A stretch of DNA of 6,845 nt from Flammeovirgaceae bacterium (GCA_003228395.1 QIDJ01000173.1:1-6845), one strand, 5' to 3'; numbered from the stretch's first letter, positions 1 to 6,821 are shown. Program-made: numbers and translations. Notes: generated by a model not told the origin, from the sequence alone.

Positions 1-1200
1 AACAGCGGCCAGCTTGTTACGGATGTGGAAGGTACTACTTTCTTTTATGCCTCCCAGAACACCGGATGCGGGCGCAGTGATGCAGTGGAAGCATCGGTTA
101 CGGTAATTAATTGTCAGGGTACATGTTTCACTTCCAATATTGTGCAACAACCCTCAACCTGCAAAGACGGTGATGGATCCATAACTTTTAATCTTGACGG
201 AAATGAAATACCTCCTGTTCAATACAGGTTATTTCAGCTTACCGGTGCCGATACGGTTTTCAACCAGTTGCAAAGCGGGAATTTCTTTGACTCCCTGTTT
301 GCAGGCACCTACCGGTATGTTATAAATGATAACCAGAGTTGTGATGACCAGGGAGAAGTTGTTTTACTACAAAAGCTTAGTACGGTAGATGTTACATTCG
401 ATAATGCATCCCCAATTAATTGCAGCGGCGAAAACTCCGAGATTATACTGACGGTTACGAGCGGAACAGAACCCTATGAATATTCGATTAATGAAGGTGC
501 GTCATGGCAGACACTTGTAAATAATATTATTCAGCTTACCTCCGGTATATATGTAATATGGGTGCGCGATGATAATAATGATTCCTGCCCTTTCAAGAGC
601 AGTCCGGTTGATATTACCGAACCAGACCCGCTTACATATACCGTAAAAGAGATACTGGAATCATTTCCCGACCTTCCTACCGGAAGTTTGCTGATATCAG
701 ATGTTGATGGAGGAATACCCGGATATGAAATACGGGCAGAATTGGTTGAATCTACATCCAGCTTCCCCGGACAGACATTTTTTATGGATTGGACTGAGGT
801 GCCTTTTATTCCGGAAACCGGAAAATTTGAAATCAATATCGAAAAATTATTTGCAGGCATTTATCAGATTGATTTAAGGGATTCAAATCAATGCATAGTT
901 TCAGTATTGATTGAGGGTGAGGATCCGGAAGTGCCGTTGGACGATGGCCTGTTTATACCAAATGTATTTACACCCAATAAAGATGGTCACAATGATTTCT
1001 TTTTCATACGGAATATGCCGGAGGATTTTCCTACCTCTGTATTAATTGTAAACCGCTGGGGTAAAAAAGTATTTGAGACATCGAATTACAATAACGACTG
1101 GATGGCTGAAGGGCTTGCGGACGGGGTATATTACTACACAATCAATATAAAAGGGCAAACGTTCCAGGGCTGGGTGGAAGTCTGGAGAGGAACCAGGTAA
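1..1200 (+). CDS. Secreted/surface protein with SprB-like repeats and T9SS type B (gliding motility-associated) C-terminal sorting domain; 5' end missing
   Basis: The reading frame is open from the first base, so only the last 399 codons of a larger protein are present; the GTG at 25 is an internal codon, not a start. The final 86 residues (nt 940-1197) match the gliding motility-associated C-terminal domain (CHU_C/TIGR04131 type): IPNVFTPNKDGHNDFF, then VNRWGKKVFET, then DGVYYYTI and a closing WVEVWRGTR. In Bacteroidetes this domain directs export by the type IX secretion system and surface attachment or release. Before it lie beta-rich modules of about 80-100 residues, each with a Cys near its start and a G-x-Y segment near its end. 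The clearest (nt about 415-645) reads INCSGENSEI, EPYEYSINEGASW, SGIYVIWVRDDN and ITEPDPLTYTV, and resembles SprB repeats. Such proteins are usually large adhesin-like surface proteins; the specific role is unknown. The class is secure, the function is not. Confidence 0.93.
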   Translation, partial: NSGQLVTDVEGTTFFYASQNTGCGRSDAVEASVTVINCQGTCFTSNIVQQPSTCKDGDGSITFNLDGNEIPPVQYRLFQLTGADTVFNQLQSGNFFDSLFAGTYRYVINDNQSCDDQGEVVLLQKLSTVDVTFDNASPINCSGENSEIILTVTSGTEPYEYSINEGASWQTLVNNIIQLTSGIYVIWVRDDNNDSCPFKSSPVDITEPDPLTYTVKEILESFPDLPTGSLLISDVDGGIPGYEIRAELVESTSSFPGQTFFMDWTEVPFIPETGKFEINIEKLFAGIYQIDLRDSNQCIVSVLIEGEDPEVPLDDGLFIPNVFTPNKDGHNDFFFIRNMPEDFPTSVLIVNRWGKKVFETSNYNNDWMAEGLADGVYYYTINIKGQTFQGWVEVWRGTR

Positions 1201-1218
1201 CAGGTACAGGTCTGTGTA

Positions 1219-2238
1219 TCAATTGTGATGTAAGCCAAAAAGAAATTCTAACGTATTTACATTATCAGCATAATCCCAGAGTTCGGGCGATTGGGTAGAA
1301 CCGAATGGAATACTTTCTGGTTCATACGCGCCTCCTGCTACCACACATTGAATTGATTCTTTGTTTTGGCCCAGAAATATGTCAATAGCTTTATCTGATT
1401 TATACGTTTCATAAAACACCACAGATATGGGTGAAACCAATTGGCTGTTTTCCCGGATAAGAAGAAAACCATTATCAATAAATGGAATCTTATCTATAAG
1501 TAGTATGGATCTATTATAAGTATAATTATTTGCATACTTATGTTGAAGAATTACGGATTTTAATGGTTCGATGACCTCGTAAAACATTTTAAAATCATAT
1601 TTTTCCGGAACCAGCAATTTGGATATATTTCTGCATCCAAGTCCGAAATATTGAAGTATATCCTGCCCCAGGCCAAGCAAATCCTCTTTGCTTTCATTGC
1701 CACTAAGTATCCCAACTGAGGTTCTGTTTTTTCTGATAATGTGTGGAACGCTGCTAAAATAATATTCAAAATAACGTGCTGAATTATTGCTTCCGGTCGC
1801 AATGATTGCCTGTGGAAATTCAAGTTTGTTTACAAAGCGGATCCGTTCAGAAAATTCGGGAGCGATGTCAAAAAGGAGATTAAAAATGTAGGGTAGTAAT
1901 ACGTCGTCCTGGCTGCTGAGTTTTATCTGTGCGGAATGTCCGGTTGCCATCACACAGAGTAAATCATGAAATCCCACCATCGGAATATTACCGGCCATTA
2001 TGATGCCCACTTCTTTTGAATTCTTGTGCGGGGTTGAATTGCCATTGATCCAATTTATAAGCTTTTCGGGGTCAAGAAACCGGTTAATATCCCTGAATGC
2101 CATTCTGATTGATTCTTCCGTAAACCATCCGTTTTTAGCCTGTGTTTTACGGCATAATTTTGAAAATTTTATATGATTTATGTCATTAATCCGTATTCTC
2201 CAGTCCTCGAGTATATTTATCAGCTGAGAATTTTTCAT
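1219..2238 (-). CDS. LuxC-family acyl-CoA reductase (aldehyde dehydrogenase fold)
   Basis: This 339-residue protein resembles the short Bacteroidetes acyl-CoA reductases of the LuxC family, which reduce an acyl-CoA or acyl thioester to the aldehyde with NAD(P)H. Visible family features are a nucleotide-binding-like stretch GIIMAGNIPMVGFHDLL (residues 78-94), ATGSNNSARYFEYYF (147-161), and GLGCRNISKLLVP (199-211), whose Cys202 is the likely acyl-thioester nucleophile. A conserved C-terminal block is VAGGAYEPESIPFGSTQSPELWDYAD (300-325). LuxC of luminous bacteria is about 480 residues, so this is a short form. No LuxD, LuxE or luciferase genes lie nearby, so bioluminescence is not implied. There is no signal peptide or membrane segment, so it is presumably cytoplasmic. 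It is divergent from the ferredoxin gene. The ATG at 2236-2238 is followed by a Lys/Asn-rich N-terminus, and no Shine-Dalgarno is visible. The physiological substrate is unknown. Confidence 0.9.
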   Translation of the reverse strand: MKNSQLINILEDWRIRINDINHIKFSKLCRKTQAKNGWFTEESIRMAFRDINRFLDPEKLINWINGNSTPHKNSKEVGIIMAGNIPMVGFHDLLCVMATGHSAQIKLSSQDDVLLPYIFNLLFDIAPEFSERIRFVNKLEFPQAIIATGSNNSARYFEYYFSSVPHIIRKNRTSVGILSGNESKEDLLGLGQDILQYFGLGCRNISKLLVPEKYDFKMFYEVIEPLKSVILQHKYANNYTYNRSILLIDKIPFIDNGFLLIRENSQLVSPISVVFYETYKSDKAIDIFLGQNKESIQCVVAGGAYEPESIPFGSTQSPELWDYADNVNTLEFLFGLHHN

Positions 2239-2326
2239 AAAAACGTCATGAGGCTTGTTTGATAGGTTTTTGTTTATAATTTTGTTCGAAGTTAATCAAT
2301 ACTCAACCAAAAAATCAGAAATTGTT
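2239..2326. promoter_or_regulatory. Divergent intergenic region between acyl-CoA reductase and ferredoxin genes
   Basis: This 88-bp AT-rich spacer must hold the start signals for both flanking genes unless transcripts enter from outside. The plus-strand promoter is listed separately. For the minus strand the best candidate -7 box is TAACTTCG (reverse complement of 2287-2294), five of six fixed positions of TAnnTTTG, with no convincing -33 element. If used, it would lie only a few bases from the ferredoxin -7 box, so the two promoters would sit back to back. The minus-strand call is weak. Confidence 0.35.
2254..2284 (+). promoter_or_regulatory. Candidate Bacteroidetes-type promoter of the ferredoxin gene
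   Basis: A -7 box TAATTTTG at 2277-2284 matches TAnnTTTG exactly. A TTG at 2255-2257 lies 19 nt upstream, in the -33 position used by the primary sigma factor of Bacteroidetes; a TTTG at 2258-2261 is an alternative with tighter spacing. Initiation would fall near 2290 and leave a leader of about 35 nt before the ATG at 2327. The match is by eye; in AT-rich DNA such motifs also occur by chance. Confidence 0.45.
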
Positions 2327-2680
2327 ATGGCTATAATAATCACAGATGAATGTATTAATTGTGGCGCTTGCGAACCCGAGTGCCCGAACAATGCAATATA
2401 TGAAGGCGGAGTAGAATGGACATGGGCAGGCGGCACAAACCTGACAGGAACAATTTCAACACCAGATGGAAGTACTGCAGATGCAGATGCAGATGCAAAC
2501 CAGGAACCAGTATCCGATGAATTTTATTACATCGTACCAGATAAATGTACCGAATGTAATGGATTTCATGAAGAGCCGCAATGCGCGGCTGTTTGCCCTG
2601 TTGATTGCTGCATTACCGATGAGGATAACGTTGAAACAGAAGAGCAACTGCTCACAAAAAAAGAATGGATGCACGGTTAA
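2327..2680 (+). CDS. Dicluster 4Fe-4S ferredoxin
   Basis: This 117-residue soluble electron carrier has two cluster motifs. The first is C9-x2-C12-x2-C15-x3-C19-P in [13 protein letters not shown]. The second is C74-x2-C77-x8-C86-x3-C90-P in [19 protein letters not shown], an expanded loop like that of the Allochromatium-type 2[4Fe-4S] ferredoxins. Two more cysteines (94, 95) follow. The clusters are separated by a 54-residue insertion with two Trp and an acidic Ala-Asp run (51-57), longer than in minimal clostridial ferredoxins. The frame extends upstream to a TTG at 2255, but I chose ATG 2327: it gives the canonical [10 protein letters not shown]-terminus, and the upstream 24 codons overlap the promoter and do not look like ferredoxin. 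The gene is divergent from the LuxC-like reductase and followed by a strong terminator, so it is probably monocistronic. Partner enzymes are unknown. Confidence 0.95.
   Translation: MAIIITDECINCGACEPECPNNAIYEGGVEWTWAGGTNLTGTISTPDGSTADADADANQEPVSDEFYYIVPDKCTECNGFHEEPQCAAVCPVDCCITDEDNVETEEQLLTKKEWMHG
2477..2497 (+). repeat. GCAGAT hexanucleotide repeat (3 units plus GCA) inside the ferredoxin gene
   Basis: Three exact GCAGAT units (2477-2494) plus a further GCA encode the Ala-Asp run in the linker between the two iron-sulfur motifs. The unit is six bases, so slippage would change the linker by two residues without a frameshift. Confidence 0.85.
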
Positions 2681-2705
2681 TTATAAATCGTGAAGTCAAA
2701 AAATG

Positions 2706-2738
2706 CCATTCCTTATACTGAAGAGGAATGGTTTTTTT
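2706..2738 (+). terminator. Intrinsic terminator of the ferredoxin gene
   Basis: A perfect 8-bp stem, CCATTCCT (2706-2713) paired with AGGAATGG (2724-2731), encloses a 10-nt loop and is followed directly by seven T (2732-2738). It begins 25 nt after the ferredoxin stop. An A-run at 2698-2703 could lengthen the stem by pairing with the T-tract. It should insulate the receptor gene downstream, which therefore needs its own promoter in 2739-2890; I see no clear match to TAnnTTTG there. Confidence 0.85.
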
Positions 2739-2890
2739 ATGAAAGATATCCTGAATTCGTTAACACAAAATGGTTGAAACAGATCGGGTACGTAATTCCA
2801 ACGACTCATCCGTAAAATAGCGCAGGCCAGACAGAAAAATTTCAATTACCGATATTTGTATATGAAATTTGAGGTACCAAATATTGTGCT

Positions 2891-5260
2891 ATGGACTCAG
2901 ATGTAAAAACCGGTATAAACTGTTTTATTCTTCTATTAGTCATTTTGGCGCCGTTATCAATTGTACAAGCTCAAACGCAGACCGTCAGGGGAGAAGTGCG
3001 GGATATCGATTCAGATTACCCTGTCCCCGGTGTGCATGTGGTGGTAGTAGATTCTGACCCGATTATTGGCTTCGTTACGGATTTTAACGGAAATTATGTG
3101 CTCAAAAAAGTTCCGGTCGGAAGGGTTGATCTTAAATTTTCATTTGTCGGATATAAAGAAATTGTGCTGCTAAACCAGTTGGTGGATGCAGGGAAGGAGC
3201 TGGTTGTGAATGTATCGCTTGAAGAAGAGATACTCAAAATAAAAGGAATTGTGGTAACTGCTGATCGGAAACATGCGAGTATAAATAACGATGCGGTAGT
3301 GGTAAGCGCTAAAACTTTTGATGTACAGGAAACAAAAAGATACGCAGGAAGCAGAAATGATATAGCCCGCATGGCGAGTAATTATGCAGGTGTTTCTAAT
3401 GCCAACGATGCCAGAAACGACATCATCATTAAGGGTAATTCACCATCTGGCCTCTTGTGGCGGCTTGAGGGAATTGATATACCGAATCCGAATCATTTCA
3501 ACAGTTTCGGTACCACCGGCGGACCTGTAAGCATGCTGAATAACAATAATCTTGCAAATTCAGATTTTATTACAGCCGCATTCCCGGCAATGTATGGTAA
3601 CGCTATTTCCGGTGTTTTTGATCTGAAATTGAGAAAAGGCAATGGTTTCAGGCATGAATTTATGGGGCAGGTCGGATTTAACGGATTTGAGTTGGGTGCA
3701 GAAGGTCCATTTTCGAAGAAAACCAATGCTTCGTATATGGCTAATATCAGATATTCTACACTCAAAGTATTTCAAGCCCTGGGAATGGATTTTGGTACCG
3801 GCACGGCAATTCCGGAGTATCAGGATTTCACCTTTTCTGCAGTAGTACCAACCAAAAAAGCAGGCTCATTCAGGTTGTTTGGCATTGGCGGTACAAGCAA
3901 TATTCATTTTGAGCCGGTTACCGAATCAGATGCGAAAGGCTCGTTTTATACCACAGAGGATCTGAAGAATGAAACGGAAACAACGGTACTGGGAATTAAT
4001 CACGTCTATTATTTTACTCCGAATATTTATATATCTACATCCGTTGCTGCAAGTCATCAATTTTCTGGTGTTGTGATTGATTCAGTACAAAATAACAGTC
4101 CCAATGAAAATTCAGATGATATCCGTCAGAATCAGCAGGAAGATAAGCTATCTGTTCATTCTTCGTTGAATGTTAAGATCAATTCCAGAAATAAATTTAC
4201 TACAGGTGTGTTGATTGATTATATCAGAGCCAGTTATCAGGATAGCCTTAATCTCGGAAATAATAACTGGTTCAGATATACGGATGTAGATGAAGGGAAT
4301 TGGTTAACACAATTTTATGGTTTGTACCAGTTCAGGTTTTCAGGTACGTTTAAATTTGTGGGAGGCCTACATTTTCAGCACTTTTCACTTAACAACAGTA
4401 CGGCGATTGAGCCCAGGGCAGGCATATATTATCAGCTAACCAACGCTTCTTCTGTTAGCCTGGGTTACGGGTTGCACAGCCAGATACAACCTGTAATTTT
4501 TTATTATGCCCAATTCAGAGATTATCCCTATGAAACTAACCTCGGCCTGGATATGACAAAAAGCCGGCATCTGTCATTAGGCTTCAGGCACAACTTTCCA
4601 TCTGATATCAATTTAAAACTGGAAACCTACTACCAGTATCTGTTCAACATTCCGATTGAATCTTTTCCAAGTTCCTATTCGGCAATCAATTCAGGGGCTG
4701 ACTATAGCTTTGAAATTAGACCGAATCTGGTAAATAAGGGTTTTGGGAAAAATTATGGCCTGGAAATGACACTTGAAAAATATTTCAGCAAGTCGTATTA
4801 TTTTTTAATTTCAGGCACGTTGTTCAATTCAATTTATAGGGCAAGCGACCAACAATGGCGGAACACAGCGTTTAATAATAAATACATTGTCAACGTGCTT
4901 GGCGGTAAAGAATTTAAGGTTGGCTCCTCCGGTGTGATCGCCGCTGATATTAAATTTACCATGTCAGGAGGAAGATACACCACACCCATTAACCTTTACG
5001 CCTCCCGGGATGCGGGTGAAGCCATCTATTTTGAAGATTTAGCCTTTTCACAAAAATATGATAATTACTCCCGGACAGACTTCAAGATAGGATTCAGGTT
5101 AAATAATAAGAAAATAACTCATGAGTGGCTTGTTGATATTCAGAATGTCTTTAATGTTCAGAATGTATTCGGGGAATTTTATAACAGTCAAACCGAAAAC
5201 ATTGACACGAGGTACCAACTGGGAATTTTTATTGTTCCCCAGTACAGAATTCTTTTTTAG
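2891..5260 (+). CDS. TonB-dependent outer-membrane receptor with carboxypeptidase-regulatory-like N-terminal domain
   Basis: This complete 789-residue outer-membrane protein has a signal peptide (hydrophobic core about 9-25) with likely cleavage after VQA at 27. Next comes a carboxypeptidase regulatory-like (CarbopepD_reg) beta-sandwich at about 31-112: VRGEVRD, PVPGVHVVV, FNGNYVLKKVPVG and FSFVGYKE. The plug domain spans about 120-250. It contains ETKRYAGSRNDIARMASNYAGV, then RNDIIIKGNSPSGLLWRLEGIDIPNPNHF, and ends at AMYGNAISGVFDLKLRKG. The remaining 540 or so residues alternate polar and aromatic residues as in a beta barrel and end in YRILF, a C-terminal aromatic typical of barrel assembly. 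No TonB box is obvious. The LLWRLEGIDIPNPNHF form belongs to a common Bacteroidetes receptor group whose ligand I cannot name. No SusD-like gene follows, so it is not a classic SusC/D pair. The ATG at 2891 is the first in-frame start after a stop at 2870-2872. The next gene is convergent, 36 bp away. Confidence 0.95.
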   Translation: MDSDVKTGINCFILLLVILAPLSIVQAQTQTVRGEVRDIDSDYPVPGVHVVVVDSDPIIGFVTDFNGNYVLKKVPVGRVDLKFSFVGYKEIVLLNQLVDAGKELVVNVSLEEEILKIKGIVVTADRKHASINNDAVVVSAKTFDVQETKRYAGSRNDIARMASNYAGVSNANDARNDIIIKGNSPSGLLWRLEGIDIPNPNHFNSFGTTGGPVSMLNNNNLANSDFITAAFPAMYGNAISGVFDLKLRKGNGFRHEFMGQVGFNGFELGAEGPFSKKTNASYMANIRYSTLKVFQALGMDFGTGTAIPEYQDFTFSAVVPTKKAGSFRLFGIGGTSNIHFEPVTESDAKGSFYTTEDLKNETETTVLGINHVYYFTPNIYISTSVAASHQFSGVVIDSVQNNSPNENSDDIRQNQQEDKLSVHSSLNVKINSRNKFTTGVLIDYIRASYQDSLNLGNNNWFRYTDVDEGNWLTQFYGLYQFRFSGTFKFVGGLHFQHFSLNNSTAIEPRAGIYYQLTNASSVSLGYGLHSQIQPVIFYYAQFRDYPYETNLGLDMTKSRHLSLGFRHNFPSDINLKLETYYQYLFNIPIESFPSSYSAINSGADYSFEIRPNLVNKGFGKNYGLEMTLEKYFSKSYYFLISGTLFNSIYRASDQQWRNTAFNNKYIVNVLGGKEFKVGSSGVIAADIKFTMSGGRYTTPINLYASRDAGEAIYFEDLAFSQKYDNYSRTDFKIGFRLNNKKITHEWLVDIQNVFNVQNVFGEFYNSQTENIDTRYQLGIFIVPQYRILF
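5139..5166 (+). repeat. Short direct repeat (18-bp period) near the 3' end of the receptor gene
   Basis: TTCAGAATGT occurs at 5139-5148 and again at 5157-5166. In the protein it gives IQNVFN followed by VQNVFG (residues 750-761), in the barrel strand region where this receptor family usually has a single QN motif followed by a variable turn. It may be a small in-frame duplication or simple convergence. Confidence 0.6.
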
Positions 5261-5296
5261 TGCCATGGGTTTGCGTAGTGCAGTTATCTGTTTTTC

Positions 5297-6202
5297 TTAT
5301 CTCATTTTAACCCTCTTAACCAGGTAAGTATAGAGAATCTGATTAAAGTCAGCATTGATATCTGATTCAATGTAGTCAATCTTCAGTTGACCGCATCTGA
5401 TCTTTAAATCATGGTGGTATGCGGTCATGTGCATTTCAAAACTTTCTTTTACCTGTGACGGTTGTATGCGCAATCGTTCTCCGCTTTCGAGGTCAATAAA
5501 CTCGTGGGGACGCTCGTCAAACTCAAAATGGTATTCGGTGAGTTTGTCAGTAACATGAAAAACAAGTACCTCATGTTTGTTATGCTTCAGGTGCTGGAGC
5601 GCCCCAAATATGGCTTCGAGTTCCGCATTATTATCAAACATATCACTGAATATGATGATCAGTGAGCGCCGGTAATTTTTTTCTGCAATTTCATGTAATA
5701 CTTCTGCCACAGAAGTTCTTTTGTTGTGTTTGCTTTCTTCCAGCAAGTTTTGCAGCAGCAAAAAAAGTTTATGACGGTGGCTGGTTGTACTTTTAATCTG
5801 TGTGTTTATTTCGATCTGGCTTGAAAATGTACAAATGCCAACTGCATCGCGTTGACTCTGAAGTAGATACGTGAGCGCTGCCGCTGATATAATACTGAAA
5901 GAAATCTTCCCTTTTGATTCTACCGGATAGTACATGGAAGTGGAATTGTCGATAACAATCTGGCATCTGAGATTGGTTTCTTCTTCATACTGTTTTGTAA
6001 AGAGTTTGTCAGTTCTTGCGTACACCTTCCAGTCGATATGGCGGGTGCTTTCGCCGATATTATATAGGCGATGTTCGGCAAATTCAACCGAAAAACCGTG
6101 GTAAGGCGATTTGTGAAGACCTGTGATGAAACCTTCTACAAGCTGCCTGGCAAGGAACTCCAGGTTTTTGTAATTATGTATTTCGAGTACATTTAATTTC
6201 AT
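5297..6202 (-). CDS. DUF58 domain-containing protein (vWA-like fold)
   Basis: This 301-residue soluble protein has the DUF58 signature HRLYNIGESTRHIDWKVYARTDKLFTKQYEEE (residues 44-75). A von Willebrand A-like core follows, with the metal-site motif D85-N-S87-T-S89 (DxSxS) in QIVIDNSTSM, a Thr at 163 in KRTSVAEVL and an Asp at 187 in IIFSDMFDN as the further expected metal ligands. All ligands appear present, so the metal site is probably functional. DUF58 proteins usually work with a MoxR-type AAA ATPase and sit next to moxR and batA-like genes; their exact role is poorly defined but linked to assembly or activation of protein complexes and stress tolerance. Neither partner is adjacent here: the upstream gene is divergent DUF3276 and the downstream gene is the convergent receptor. 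There is no transmembrane segment, so it is likely cytoplasmic. The ATG at 6200-6202 is preceded by AT-rich DNA without a Shine-Dalgarno. Confidence 0.93.
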   Translation of the reverse strand: MKLNVLEIHNYKNLEFLARQLVEGFITGLHKSPYHGFSVEFAEHRLYNIGESTRHIDWKVYARTDKLFTKQYEEETNLRCQIVIDNSTSMYYPVESKGKISFSIISAAALTYLLQSQRDAVGICTFSSQIEINTQIKSTTSHRHKLFLLLQNLLEESKHNKRTSVAEVLHEIAEKNYRRSLIIIFSDMFDNNAELEAIFGALQHLKHNKHEVLVFHVTDKLTEYHFEFDERPHEFIDLESGERLRIQPSQVKESFEMHMTAYHHDLKIRCGQLKIDYIESDINADFNQILYTYLVKRVKMR

Positions 6203-6390
6203 GATAATTAGCTACAAACAACTATTTACGCGCGATTTCTCAAATACATGGCAAGTTTGTCACAAGATTGATTAGTATTAAATACAAAAAATTGATTTGC
6301 AATAGTGGCAAACATTATACTATATTACGTTCTTATTCTTAAATTGTTGAAGCAGGTCACTTAAATTTTTAACGAAACAACGATTGAATT
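6203..6390. promoter_or_regulatory. Divergent intergenic region between DUF58 and DUF3276 genes
   Basis: This 188-bp, strongly AT-rich spacer contains no credible gene. A possible plus-strand promoter for the DUF3276 gene is TTTG at 6296-6299, a 21-nt gap, and TATATTAC at 6321-6328, which keeps only four of the six fixed bases of TAnnTTTG. A small inverted repeat, GTATT-A-AATAC, lies at 6275-6285 and could be an operator, but short AT palindromes are common by chance. I found no good minus-strand promoter for the DUF58 gene. Confidence 0.3.
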
Positions 6391-6798
6391 GTGGAAAAGG
6401 ATAATGAAAAACAAGAGATTTTCTCTGAAAGAGTAAGGGCGGGGAAAAGGACGTATTTTTTCGATGTAAAAGCCACTCGTGCAAACGATTATTACCTTAC
6501 GATAACCGAAAGTAAACGCCGCTACAAGGAAGATGGGTTTGTGTATGAGAAACATAAAATATTCCTTTACAAAGAAGATTTCGACAAGTTTGTATCAGCA
6601 TTAAATATTACAGTAAACCATGTAAAAGAAGAATTAATGCCTGAAATTGATTTTTCTCAGTTTGAAAGAAAAGAGGAGAATGCGGGTGAAAATAAGACTG
6701 TAAAAAGTAAAGAAAGTAAAGAAAGTAAAGAAAGTGAAGAAAGCATTGAAGCTGAAACTTCCGGGACAGGTATTGATACGGAACTGAAGTGGGATTGA
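6391..6798 (+). CDS. DUF3276 family PUR-fold nucleic-acid-binding protein
   Basis: This 135-residue protein belongs to the DUF3276 family, the bacterial relatives of eukaryotic Pur-alpha; the Borrelia member binds DNA and RNA. The PUR repeat covers about residues 9-80: beta strands in EIFSERVRAGKRTYFFDVKATRANDYYLTITESKRR and YEKHKIFLYK, then the helix KEDFDKFVSALNITVNHVKEEL. One PUR repeat per chain implies dimerisation, as in the Borrelia protein. After residue 92 the chain becomes a disordered, charged tail with KES repeats ending in ELKWD. The start is GTG at 6391: an in-frame TGA lies at 6385-6387 and the next in-frame Met is residue 83, so no other start keeps the domain intact. It is probably a cytoplasmic regulator or RNA/DNA chaperone with unknown targets. 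It is divergent from DUF58 and followed by a hairpin, so it is likely monocistronic. Confidence 0.92.
   Translation: MEKDNEKQEIFSERVRAGKRTYFFDVKATRANDYYLTITESKRRYKEDGFVYEKHKIFLYKEDFDKFVSALNITVNHVKEELMPEIDFSQFERKEENAGENKTVKSKESKESKESEESIEAETSGTGIDTELKWD
6709..6744 (+). repeat. 9-bp tandem repeat in the DUF3276 tail
   Basis: Three exact copies of AAAGAAAGT (6709-6735) are followed by a diverged fourth, GAAGAAAGC (6736-6744). They encode Lys-Glu-Ser repeats that turn into Glu-Glu-Ser. The nine-base unit keeps the frame, so copy-number change would alter only the length of the charged tail. Confidence 0.85.
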
Positions 6799-6821
6799 TA
6801 AAAAATTAATTTCATTATTGA

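Noticed and set aside
1219..2238. Bioluminescence (lux) system suggested by the LuxC-like gene
   Set aside because: There are no luciferase, LuxD or LuxE genes in the window, and short LuxC-like reductases occur in non-luminous Bacteroidetes.
2255..2326. In-frame TTG extension of the ferredoxin by 24 residues
   Set aside because: It overlaps the candidate promoter, has no ferredoxin-like content, and ATG 2327 gives the standard short N-terminus before the first cluster motif.
2456..2693. Open frames on both strands within the ferredoxin gene
   Set aside because: They overlap a strongly supported gene, and their translations are low-complexity products of the GCAGAT repeat (MQMQMQ or CICICIC runs).
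2762..2886. Minus-strand open stretch of about 42 codons between ferredoxin and receptor, including RYFTDESLELRTRSV
   Set aside because: It has no ATG, is short, and I cannot match it to a family. It could be a gene remnant, but an open stretch of this length is not significant on its own.
3493..3845. Several 67-90 codon open frames overlapping the receptor plug and barrel, both strands
   Set aside because: They are shadows of the receptor reading frame, with no domain resemblance and no start signals.
6703..6744. Possible CRISPR-like or phase-variable repeat
   Set aside because: Units are 9 bp with no spacers, and the unit is a multiple of three inside a coding frame, so it is neither a CRISPR array nor an on/off switch.
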